DNA of 39,962 nucleotides, taken from an uncultured Bacteroidales bacterium. GTDB taxonomy: Bacteria; Bacteroidota; Bacteroidia; Bacteroidales; CAIWKO01. Both the position numbers and the translations under genes were made by a program. Where the stretch lies: NCBI GenBank assembly GCA_903913285.1, contig CAIWKO010000013.1, positions 1-39,962 on the forward strand, read 5' to 3'. Every line of letters begins with the position of its first letter. The stretch's first letter is position 1. This document shows positions 31,669-38,510 of this stretch, in pieces. The notes under the pieces are model-generated. The model was not told where the DNA came from and made no database searches. It saw only the letters and a program-made list of their open reading frames with translations.

Positions 31669-32334
31669 ATGATAAAGAAAATTAAAAAAATTAAACTTAT
31701 GGAGTTTGGAATCTTATCTTCATTTTCAATCTTTTTATTCTATTACCTATTAAAATCATCAATTTTCTCCCAAAACGGTTCGTTATTTTGGGCCATATAT
31801 ATATTTTTAGTCTCTTTGTTTATACTTTCTTTAATTCCCTTATATCTCAGTTTAACATATATTATTGAGGATATAAATAAAACAGTACAATTTGATTTTA
31901 CAAATAAAGTTATTGTTATTAAAAAAAAAGGTAAAATTACAACAATTAAAAAAGATGAAATTATTGCTGCATATCAGGTAATGGTTAATATGTATAGTGG
32001 TGCGCGTAATAGCTTACCATGGTTTAAATACTTATTAATAATAAAGAATGAGAGAGAACGAATATGTATCACAAATCTGATATGTGACCCTGAAGATGTT
32101 TTGTCGTTTTTAAAAATTAAATATAAAACTATTTATTGGAATATCCCTATTATTAGTAGAGCTATTGGTTCAGAATTTTTGACTAATGTTGAATTTAAAG
32201 AAAAAGTTAAAGAATTTGAAGAAGAATATCAAAACTATTCACGAGAGCAATTAGAAGAAATTGTTTCAAAAAAGGAAATTTATACAGAATACGCAAGGCA
32301 AGCAGCCTCAGAGTTATTAAAAAAAATAATATGA
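31669..32334 (+). CDS. Two-helix membrane protein with a possible PH-like cytoplasmic domain
   Basis: This 221-residue protein has a basic N-terminus, then two hydrophobic helices (about 16-30 and 38-64). The C-terminal part would be cytoplasmic. Residues about 75-150 (FTNKVIVIKKKGKITTIKKDEIIAAYQ followed by WFKYLLIIKNERERICITNLICDPEDV) resemble the strand order of small bacterial PH-like domains. Residues about 180-221 are a charged helix. I cannot name a family. It is very AT-rich and overlaps the next gene by four bases (ATGA at 32331-32334), so the three genes form a translationally coupled group. Confidence 0.65.
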   Translation: MIKKIKKIKLMEFGILSSFSIFLFYYLLKSSIFSQNGSLFWAIYIFLVSLFILSLIPLYLSLTYIIEDINKTVQFDFTNKVIVIKKKGKITTIKKDEIIAAYQVMVNMYSGARNSLPWFKYLLIIKNERERICITNLICDPEDVLSFLKIKYKTIYWNIPIISRAIGSEFLTNVEFKEKVKEFEEEYQNYSREQLEEIVSKKEIYTEYARQAASELLKKII

Positions 32335-32777
32335 AGAAAATAATTTTACTCCTAATTATTGCAGGAATAAGCAATATTCTTTCAGCCCAAACCACATACG
32401 AGTTTGGCTATGATAATACCGGAAATAGGATATTGCGGCATGTGGTGGAATTGCGGCATACGCAAACAAACAACAACAGCAATAATGCCAACAACAGCGA
32501 CAGCACAACCTTGCCACAAACGGCAACCATGGGTGATATGCAAATTAGCGTGATGCCCAACCCCACGGCGGGAAATTTGCAGATAAGCATTACAAATTTG
32601 CCAGAGGCTGTGCAGGGAGGTATCACCGTGTGGGATTTGAATAGCAAAGAAATATACAAGCAGGATGGTATTTATGCTACAAACAAAATAGATTTGAGCA
32701 AACAGCAGAAAGGGATTTATATGATGCAGATACGGGTAGGGAGCAAGAAAAGCGAATGGAAGGTGGTGAAGGAGTGA
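32331..32777 (+). CDS. Very short T9SS cargo protein with an RHS-like stub
   Basis: This 148-residue protein has a signal peptide (1-20, ending LSAQ). It then has a 20-residue stretch with FGYDNTGNRI, close to the YDxxGNR(I/T) motif of RHS/YD repeats. A low-complexity Asn/Ser/Thr linker follows (about 43-62), then a complete T9SS type A sorting domain (ISVMPNPTAGNLQISI through IDLSKQQKGIYMMQIRV to KVVKE). There is little room for a functional domain between the export signals, so it may be the end-cap of a larger protein or a small secreted factor. Composition shifts from AT-rich to moderate GC just inside the gene. Start overlap: ATGA with the upstream gene. Confidence 0.75.
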   Translation: MKKIILLLIIAGISNILSAQTTYEFGYDNTGNRILRHVVELRHTQTNNNSNNANNSDSTTLPQTATMGDMQISVMPNPTAGNLQISITNLPEAVQGGITVWDLNSKEIYKQDGIYATNKIDLSKQQKGIYMMQIRVGSKKSEWKVVKE

Positions 32778-33095
32778 GGAAGTGAGCTAGAGTGAGCTTG
32801 AGTTGGGAGTTAAGTGAATAGGGAATAATTACAAGTTACTGCACTTTGCTATTTGAAGGCTGTTTGCCTACGCGCGAAGGATGGAAGTGGAAAACCCACA
32901 GCGCAGCGAGGATTTGGAACGGACAGCCTGATCCGCCGGTGGGCGGACTTTCAGCCCGCGAAGAGGCGGACGCGCCCAAATGAGGAAAAAGATAAAAGTG
33001 GAAAGAAACAAGTTTGCTACACCAAAATAAACATTAATAAATCACTCCACATCGCGAATTATTAGTACTTTTAACTGACTAAAAACACTAAGCAA
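32778..33095. other. Noncoding gap with a GC-rich repeat-like segment
   Basis: The first part has degenerate direct repeats of GTGAG(C/G)(T/A). A GC-rich block (about 32865-32990) contains a perfect hairpin, TCCGCC-GGTG-GGCGGA (32932-32947), and phrases such as GCGCAGCGAGGATTTGG that look like a dispersed intergenic element. I find no convincing gene. A weak TACTTTTA near 33066 could be a -7 box for the aldo/keto reductase gene. Confidence 0.45.
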
Positions 33096-34070
33096 ATGGA
33101 AAACACTTCGTCATTGCGTCCGCTGGGGCGCACATCGCTTATGGTAACCCCCATAGGACTCGGATGCTGGCAATTCAGCAAACGCAACAATTTGGCAGGC
33201 AAATTCTGGCCCACCTTAGCAGACGACCTCATCAACAACGTGGTGAGCCTTTCGCTGCAGGGAGGCATCAATTGGTTCGATACCGCCGAAGTATACGGCA
33301 GCGGAGCCTCCGAAAAAGCCTTGTCGAAAGCCCTGCAGGCCGCGGGCAAAAAGCCGGGCGAGGTGTTGATAGCCACAAAATGGTGGCCCATGTTTCGCTT
33401 TGCATCAAACATAGCCAAAACCATAGACGAACGCCTGAAATGTCTGGAGCCCTACCCCATCGACCTGTATCAGGTGCACCAACCCTGGGGCTTTTCGAAC
33501 GAAAGAAAAGAAGTGGCAGCCATGGCAGAACTTGTGGAACGGAAACTGATAAAGAACATAGGCGTGAGCAATTTTTCGGCAAAACAAATGCGTAACGCGT
33601 GGGAAACCCTCGACCAAAAAGGTATTGCGCTTGCCACCAACCAGATGCCCTATAGCCTGCTCGACCGCCGGATAGAAACCAGCGGAGTGATGCAAACGGC
33701 AAAAGAACTGGGCATTACAATTATTGCCTATTCGCCTTTAGCCCAGGGCATGGTTACCGGAAAGTTTCACGATAATCCCGAATTGATAAAGAACTCGGGC
33801 TTCAGAAAATACAGTTCGAAGTTCAAACCCAAGGGCCTCGCAAAAAGCCTTCCGGTGATAAAACTGGTGAAAGAACTTGCCGCGACTTATAATGTAACAC
33901 CTTCGCAGATAGCCCTCAACTGGCTGGTTAATTTTCATGGCAACACAGTTGTAGCCATACCGGGAGCCACCAAAGAAAGTCATGTAAAGGAAAACACAGG
34001 CACCATGAAGTTTCGCCTTTCGGACGAGGATATGAACAGGCTTGATGAAGTGTGTTCGGTGTTTAAATAA
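33096..34070 (+). CDS. Aldo/keto reductase
   Basis: This 324-residue protein is a TIM-barrel NADPH-dependent reductase of the usual length. The catalytic tetrad is complete: Asp62 and Tyr67 (NWFDTAEVYGSG), Lys95 (IATKWW) and His128 (YQVHQPWG). GVSNFSAKQMRNAW, AYSPLAQGMVTGK and AIPGATKESHVKEN are the standard cofactor-binding segments. There is no signal peptide, so it is cytoplasmic. It stands alone between an accessory region and a repeat-rich gap. It probably reduces an aldehyde or ketone; the substrate cannot be predicted. A small hairpin after the stop (AAGGCA-AAATG-TGCCTT, 34080-34096) lacks a T-tract, so it is a weak terminator at best. Confidence 0.92.
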   Translation: MENTSSLRPLGRTSLMVTPIGLGCWQFSKRNNLAGKFWPTLADDLINNVVSLSLQGGINWFDTAEVYGSGASEKALSKALQAAGKKPGEVLIATKWWPMFRFASNIAKTIDERLKCLEPYPIDLYQVHQPWGFSNERKEVAAMAELVERKLIKNIGVSNFSAKQMRNAWETLDQKGIALATNQMPYSLLDRRIETSGVMQTAKELGITIIAYSPLAQGMVTGKFHDNPELIKNSGFRKYSSKFKPKGLAKSLPVIKLVKELAATYNVTPSQIALNWLVNFHGNTVVAIPGATKESHVKENTGTMKFRLSDEDMNRLDEVCSVFK

Positions 34071-34137
34071 AAGCATTTTAAGGCAAAATGTGCCTTTCGG
34101 TAGTTGATTACGGGTATAAAGAGTTAGAAATACTATT

Positions 34138-34234
34138 GCCACTAAGGCTCTAAGACACTAAGAATCACCAAGTCGTTTCGATTGAATATTTATAGGTTTC
34201 TTTGTGTAGCTTTGTGCCTTCGTGTCTTCGTGGC
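34138..34234. repeat. Imperfect long inverted repeat built from 8-bp CACnAAGn units
   Basis: The left arm (34138-34162) reads GCCACTAAGGCTCTAAGACA and so on. The reverse complement of the right arm (about 34197-34234) reads GCCACGAAGACACGAAGGCA and so on. Both arms are tandem units of the form CACnAAGn with period 8, separated by about 34 bases. It lies in the convergent gap between the aldo/keto reductase and the OmpA lipoprotein. Similar CAC(T/A/G)AAG repeats are scattered through many bacterial genomes. Confidence 0.65.
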
Positions 34235-34274
34235 TATAAATAAAACAGATACAAAATCCAGCTCTTGATTCGTA

Positions 34275-35282
34275 TTAATTGCTTTCGATGATCTTCAGCA
34301 ACTCGTCCAATTTTGGACTCAGAATAATCTCGGTGCGACGGTTTTTGGCGCGTGCTTCGGGAGTGTTGGCATTGTCGACAGGGCAATATTGGCTACGACC
34401 TGCCGATGTTATCCGTTCGGGGTTGATGCCCGAATTAGAGAGCAAAATGCGAATGACCGAGGTGGAACGTTTGGCACTCAGATCCCAATTATCGAGAAGC
34501 TGATCGGTGCCTTTGTAGGGCACATTATCGGTATGGCCTTCAACCATTATGTTGATATCGATATTAGTTTCCAGCACCTTGGCGAGTTTTTTCAGCGCAT
34601 CGATACCTTTTGCCGTAACTTCATATTTTCCGGAAGCAAACAATAAGGATTCGTCCATAGAAACATACACTTTTCCGTTCTTCTGCATTACGGTAAGTCC
34701 CTTGTTCTCATATCCCAGCAATGCTTCCGAAACTTTGTTCTTCAGGGCTTTCACTACCGAATCTTTTTTCTGCAAAATCGATTCTAATTCGTTCAACCTA
34801 AGTTGTTTTTCGTCGAGTTTGGTTTGCAGATCGTTGAGGTTTGCCATTTTTCCGTTCAGATCGGATTCCAGTTTTTTCAATGCATCTTCTTTTTTTTGCA
34901 GGGTTTCTTTGGTGTTTTCAAGTTCGGTTATAAGCTTTTGTGTTTCGAATTTATTTCCTTTCATCAATGAGGCATTGTTGCTGAGCAGCGAATCGTAGGA
35001 AACCGTCAGGTCCTGATATTTTGAGGCGATGTCGCGCAATTTGGCTCCAGTTTTAACCGAATCGGAAAGCAGAGCGCTGTTTTGTTTCTTTAATTTATCG
35101 AGTTGAGCCGTTTGCTCGTTTATCCGGGTGCTGTATTCAAGATTTTTGCCTTTTAGTACGGCGTTTTCATCCATACACGATTTATGGGAAGCTTCTATTT
35201 CGTGAAACTTTTTCGACGAAACGCATGATGACAACAGTATTGCACAACATGCAAACGTTAAGAACTTTTTCAGTGTATTCAT
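34275..35282 (-). CDS. OmpA/MotB-family lipoprotein with a long coiled coil
   Basis: This 335-residue protein has a lipoprotein signal with lipobox LSSC and acylated Cys20. Residues about 30-190 form a continuous coiled coil rich in Lys, Leu, Glu and Asn (ELENTKETLQKKEDALKKLE and LQTKLDEKQLRLNELESIL). The OmpA domain (about 215-325) includes VYVSMDESLLFASGKYEV, VEGHTDNVPYKG, LSAKRSTSVIRIL and AKNRRTEIILSPK. It should span the periplasm from a membrane anchor to peptidoglycan, acting in envelope integrity. It has a clear promoter just upstream and no close operon partner. Confidence 0.9.
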   Translation of the reverse strand: MNTLKKFLTFACCAILLSSCVSSKKFHEIEASHKSCMDENAVLKGKNLEYSTRINEQTAQLDKLKKQNSALLSDSVKTGAKLRDIASKYQDLTVSYDSLLSNNASLMKGNKFETQKLITELENTKETLQKKEDALKKLESDLNGKMANLNDLQTKLDEKQLRLNELESILQKKDSVVKALKNKVSEALLGYENKGLTVMQKNGKVYVSMDESLLFASGKYEVTAKGIDALKKLAKVLETNIDINIMVEGHTDNVPYKGTDQLLDNWDLSAKRSTSVIRILLSNSGINPERITSAGRSQYCPVDNANTPEARAKNRRTEIILSPKLDELLKIIESN

Positions 35283-35298
35283 TTTGTATTGTTTTTTT

Positions 35299-35331
35299 CA
35301 AAAGTACGATACTAAGAACGTTGCTTTCAAA
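35299..35331 (-). promoter_or_regulatory. Promoter of the OmpA lipoprotein gene, -33 and -7
   Basis: On the minus strand, TTTG (35331-35328) and TACTTTTG (35306-35299) are 21 bases apart. This is a full match to the Bacteroidota promoter, 17 bases upstream of the start at 35282. Confidence 0.7.
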
Positions 35332-35362
35332 ACAATACGCTTAAGATACTAACAAGGCTTTG

Positions 35363-36130
35363 TTAAAAATCAATTTCAAGCAAAACGGGGCAATGGTCGG
35401 AGTGCTTTGCTTCGGGAAGAATGACCGAACGACACATGATACCCTCTATTGGTTTGCTAACCATATTATAATCGATACGCCAGCCCAGGTTCTTTGCCCG
35501 TGCGTTGGACCGAAAACTCCACCAGGTATATTGTTTAGGCTCGTTGTTGAATGCTCTGAACGAATCGACAAAACCCGAATCGATAAAGCGCGAAAGCCAT
35601 TCGCGTTCCTCGGGTAAAAATCCAGAACTTGTTGCATTTCTGATAGGGTCGTGTATGTCGATTGGTTTATGGCAGATGTTATAATCGCCGCAAATGATCA
35701 GGTTCGGGCGTTCTTTTTTGAGTTCGGTAACCCACGCTAAAAAATCTTCGAGCCATATCATTTTAAATGCCTGACGTTCATCACCGCTCGACCCGGAAGG
35801 ATGATAAACGCTTAAAACAGAAATATCGCCATAGTCGGCTCTCAACACACGTCCTTCGTCGTCGTATTTTTTAATACCCATTCCGTAAACAACTTTATCG
35901 GGTTCGGTTTTGGTCAAAATTCCCACGCCACTGTATCCTTTTTTCTGAGCCGAAAACCAATAATTTTTGTAGCCTGCCATCCCGAAATCAATAACGGGAA
36001 TCTGATCTGGTTGTGCTTTAGTTTCCTGAAAACAAACAATATCGGGATCACAATTATTGATCCATCCAAGCAGGTCTTTTGATAAAGCAGCTCTTATTCC
36101 GTTCACATTATAAGTAATGATTTTCTTCAT
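35363..36130 (-). CDS. xth: Exodeoxyribonuclease III / AP endonuclease
   Basis: This 255-residue protein is a complete member of the exonuclease III family, which cuts DNA 5' of abasic sites in base-excision repair. The active-site motifs are present: YNVNGIRAA (Asn8/Asn10), CFQETKAQ with metal-binding Glu36, SVYHPSG (Tyr109), CGDYNICH with Asp149 and Asn151, GWRIDYNMVS, and the final KHSDHCPV with Asp245 and His246. The HxPxGS-type segment reads YHPSGSSGDER. It is cytoplasmic and monocistronic, divergent from the sigma-factor gene across a 90-base gap. A TAGTTTAGC motif (minus strand, 36153-36145) is a possible -7 box. Confidence 0.93.
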   Translation of the reverse strand: MKKIITYNVNGIRAALSKDLLGWINNCDPDIVCFQETKAQPDQIPVIDFGMAGYKNYWFSAQKKGYSGVGILTKTEPDKVVYGMGIKKYDDEGRVLRADYGDISVLSVYHPSGSSGDERQAFKMIWLEDFLAWVTELKKERPNLIICGDYNICHKPIDIHDPIRNATSSGFLPEEREWLSRFIDSGFVDSFRAFNNEPKQYTWWSFRSNARAKNLGWRIDYNMVSKPIEGIMCRSVILPEAKHSDHCPVLLEIDF

Positions 36131-36190
36131 AGCAAATATTTTTAGCTAAACTAAGCAATTTATTATTAAGTTTCATTTCGTTTAAAAAAT

Positions 36191-36198
36191 TAAATTTG
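36191..36198 (+). promoter_or_regulatory. -7 promoter box of the ECF sigma operon
   Basis: TAAATTTG followed by C is an exact TAnnTTTG match 22 bases before the ATG at 36221. This suggests housekeeping-sigma transcription of the pair. Confidence 0.55.
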
Positions 36199-36220
36199 CA
36201 TCAAATATTCGTGTTCGGGC

Positions 36221-36814
36221 ATGGCCTTTTTTAAGAAAAACATACAAAGATCACCGGAAACCTGTCCCGATCAGGAGTTGATACAATTGTACCTTGAAAC
36301 GAACGATACAAAACATATCGGCGATCTGTTCGAGAGGTATGCTCATTTGGTTTACGGTATCACGCTTAATTATTTCGATCATGAAGATGACCGTCGCGAA
36401 GCAGTGATGCAGGTTTTTGAAAAACTTTACGAGGCATTGAAACAGTTCGAAATATCAAATTTCAAATGTTGGTTATATAGTGTTGCAAAAAACCATTGTT
36501 TGATGCTGGTGAAGAAAAACAACACCGTTTCGTTTAACGAACAGCTTGAATTGAAAAAAATACAAGAGGATTTTATGGAATTTGAGGAGCCATTTTCTCT
36601 TAATAATACTTCGGGGAGTTTGTTGGAACATAAATTGCCCGAAGCTTTAAATAACCTGAGCGATGATCAACGGGTGTGTGTCGAATTATTTTATCTGCAG
36701 GAAAAATCGTATAAAGAAATTGCAGAGATCACCAGTTTTTCATTGAATCAGGTGAAAAGTTTTATTCAGAACGGAAAACGAAATTTAAAAATGATGCTCG
36801 AAAACGTAAAATGA
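36221..36814 (+). CDS. ECF-type RNA polymerase sigma factor
   Basis: This 197-residue protein has the two domains of ECF sigma factors. Region 2 (about 30-95) includes GDLFERYAHLVYGITLNYF, DREAVMQVFEKLYEAL and FKCWLYSVAKNHCLML. Region 4 (about 140-192) includes LNNLSDDQRVCVELFYLQ and SYKEIAEITSFSLNQVKSFIQNGKRNLK, with the -35-binding HTH. Its stop overlaps the start of the next gene (ATGA at 36811), which encodes a zinc-finger anti-sigma protein; this is the standard sigma/anti-sigma arrangement. Its targets are unknown. Confidence 0.92.
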   Translation: MAFFKKNIQRSPETCPDQELIQLYLETNDTKHIGDLFERYAHLVYGITLNYFDHEDDRREAVMQVFEKLYEALKQFEISNFKCWLYSVAKNHCLMLVKKNNTVSFNEQLELKKIQEDFMEFEEPFSLNNTSGSLLEHKLPEALNNLSDDQRVCVELFYLQEKSYKEIAEITSFSLNQVKSFIQNGKRNLKMMLENVK

Positions 36815-38058
36815 AAACCATTAAATTACACAGCAGCATATTTGGACCTTCGGGTTGTATAAACGAAAGTGCTTTTAAAGATTATTTCGAAGACAAACTT
36901 TCCGTTGAAGAAATACGATCTTTTGAAAATCATATTTCCGAGTGTATGCTTTGTAGTGATGCTTTCGACGGATTTGAGAAACAGGCTTCTGCTGGTAACG
37001 CTGTTTCCGATATCTCTTCAATAACAAAAGAAATCAGAACAAGATATGCATCCAAAACTATTGATACCGGTAAAATAAAGAATAATAAAAGGTATATCAT
37101 CACCGGCTTATCGATAGCAGCATGTATATTGCTGCTGATAACCTCCTATTTTCTGATCGACCTGCAAACAAAACAAAGCTCAAAAGAAGTAGCAATAGAA
37201 AGCATTAAACCTGAAGAAAAAACCACTAAAAGTGTTGAAGATCTTACTCCAACCACAAGAACTACTACGGTTGTGAATAGTCAGACCACAAAAGATCAGC
37301 GTGAAGAAGCTGAAAAAACCGAAGATAAAAAATTTGTTTTGGACGGGGAGCAAAAGGCAAGCGGCTTTAAAATAGCAAATATTACTGTGGTTCAAACAAA
37401 AGCAACAGAAAAAGACCGGAATTTTAAAACTGATATTATACAGGCCGGTGATAATTATAGGGGATTGAAGGAGGAACAAAATTACAAGAATGGCATTGAT
37501 CAAACGAAACAGCAACCCGCTACTACGGCAACTTTTGGTCTTACAACTACTGTATCTGCAGATGAGATTTCCACAGGAAAAAGTATGAATATGGAAGATG
37601 TTCAGATTGAACAAAAGGATCAGGATCATTATAAAAAGTTGAAAAACAAAGGAGATAAATCGGGAGAATTATCAAAGACCGTAGTTGCAGGTGCTGCACA
37701 AACAACAACACTTAATTCTGCGATAGGCTATTATAATTCATCAGATTACGAAAACTCGATAGCTGAATGTGAACGTATGATCAGTTCGGACAATAAAAAT
37801 TATGAAGCTATTTATTATTTAGCAATGAGTTATTATAAAACCGGTCAAAAAGATAAAGCGATTGATGAACTCGATAAAATAGTAAAAAACAAGCATAATT
37901 CGTTTTATGAGTTGGCTTTATGGCAAAAAGCTACCATACTGATCGAGGAGGATAAGAAAAAAGAAGCATTGGAATTACTGGACGAAATAGTTAAGCGTTC
38001 CGGTTCGATGAAAACTAATGCCCAGAAAAAAATAGATGAATTGGACATCCCCAAATAG
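36811..38058 (+). CDS. Zinc-finger anti-sigma factor with a periplasmic TPR-like domain
   Basis: This 415-residue protein has an N-terminal anti-sigma zinc-binding domain (about 15-60) with the His41-x3-Cys45-x2-Cys48 motif (NHISECMLC). One transmembrane helix follows (about 95-117), then a periplasmic region. Residues about 125-285 are a low-complexity Lys/Thr/Glu/Gln linker, probably disordered. Residues about 295-410 hold TPR-like repeats: GYYNSSDYENSIAECERMI, EAIYYLAMSYYKTGQKDKAIDELDKI and ALWQKATILIEEDKKKEALELL. The cytoplasmic domain would sequester the sigma factor encoded just upstream, and the TPR part would sense or scaffold in the periplasm. The gene overlaps the sigma gene by four bases. 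Confidence 0.88.
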   Translation: MKTIKLHSSIFGPSGCINESAFKDYFEDKLSVEEIRSFENHISECMLCSDAFDGFEKQASAGNAVSDISSITKEIRTRYASKTIDTGKIKNNKRYIITGLSIAACILLLITSYFLIDLQTKQSSKEVAIESIKPEEKTTKSVEDLTPTTRTTTVVNSQTTKDQREEAEKTEDKKFVLDGEQKASGFKIANITVVQTKATEKDRNFKTDIIQAGDNYRGLKEEQNYKNGIDQTKQQPATTATFGLTTTVSADEISTGKSMNMEDVQIEQKDQDHYKKLKNKGDKSGELSKTVVAGAAQTTTLNSAIGYYNSSDYENSIAECERMISSDNKNYEAIYYLAMSYYKTGQKDKAIDELDKIVKNKHNSFYELALWQKATILIEEDKKKEALELLDEIVKRSGSMKTNAQKKIDELDIPK

Positions 38059-38086
38059 TTTACTCCCTGAATCAAATACTGCTAAA

Positions 38087-38371
38087 ATCTTTGCATTAGT
38101 TGATTGTAATAATTTTTATGCCTCGTGTGAGCGGATCTTCAATCCCTATTTCAAAAAAATCGAAAAATACATAGGTGATTTAATGCATGTTATAGATAAA
38201 ATAAATGAGGGAAAAGGTCAAAGTGCAATAAAATTTGCTGTCCAAGAAACAAAAAAACGATGGAAAATGAATCAGGAACGATTATCGCCAAATTATACCA
38301 CAAAGTGGAATGAGATCTTAAAAATTAAAATAAAAGTTAAAAATTCTATTTTATTTAAAAATATTGTATAA
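38087..38371 (+). pseudogene. umuC: umuC relic with a large internal deletion
   Basis: The reading frame begins, without an ATG, at IFALVDCNNFYASCERIFNP. This is the N-terminus of UmuC (Y-family DNA polymerase V subunit), which normally starts MFALVDCNNFY; the initiator position here is ATC. After about 22 residues it jumps to LMHVIDKINEG, IKFAVQETKKRWKM and ERLSPNYTTKWNEILKI, the C-terminal end of UmuC. About 330 internal codons, including the rest of the catalytic palm and fingers, are missing. A longer frame opens at 38036 inside the anti-sigma gene, but it only reads through by chance. No umuD is next to it. It cannot encode a working polymerase. Confidence 0.85.
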
Positions 38372-38510
38372 ATTTACACACTAATTGCAACCTTATCATG
38401 GGTTTTATCGTCTTTATTGGATATGAAAAAGTTTTTCACAATTATTTTGTTAATAACCCAAGTATTTTAGAAAAAAAGCGTTATTAGAAAAGTAAAAACA
38501 AATTTAAGTA

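Noticed and set aside
35350-35365. TAACAA-GGCT-TTGTTA hairpin as a terminator of the exonuclease III gene
   Set aside because: It overlaps the stop codon and lacks a T-tract on the minus strand.
38036-38371. An intact 111-residue gene starting at 38036
   Set aside because: The first 17 codons overlap the end of the anti-sigma gene, and the rest is two separated pieces of UmuC. A relic is the better reading.
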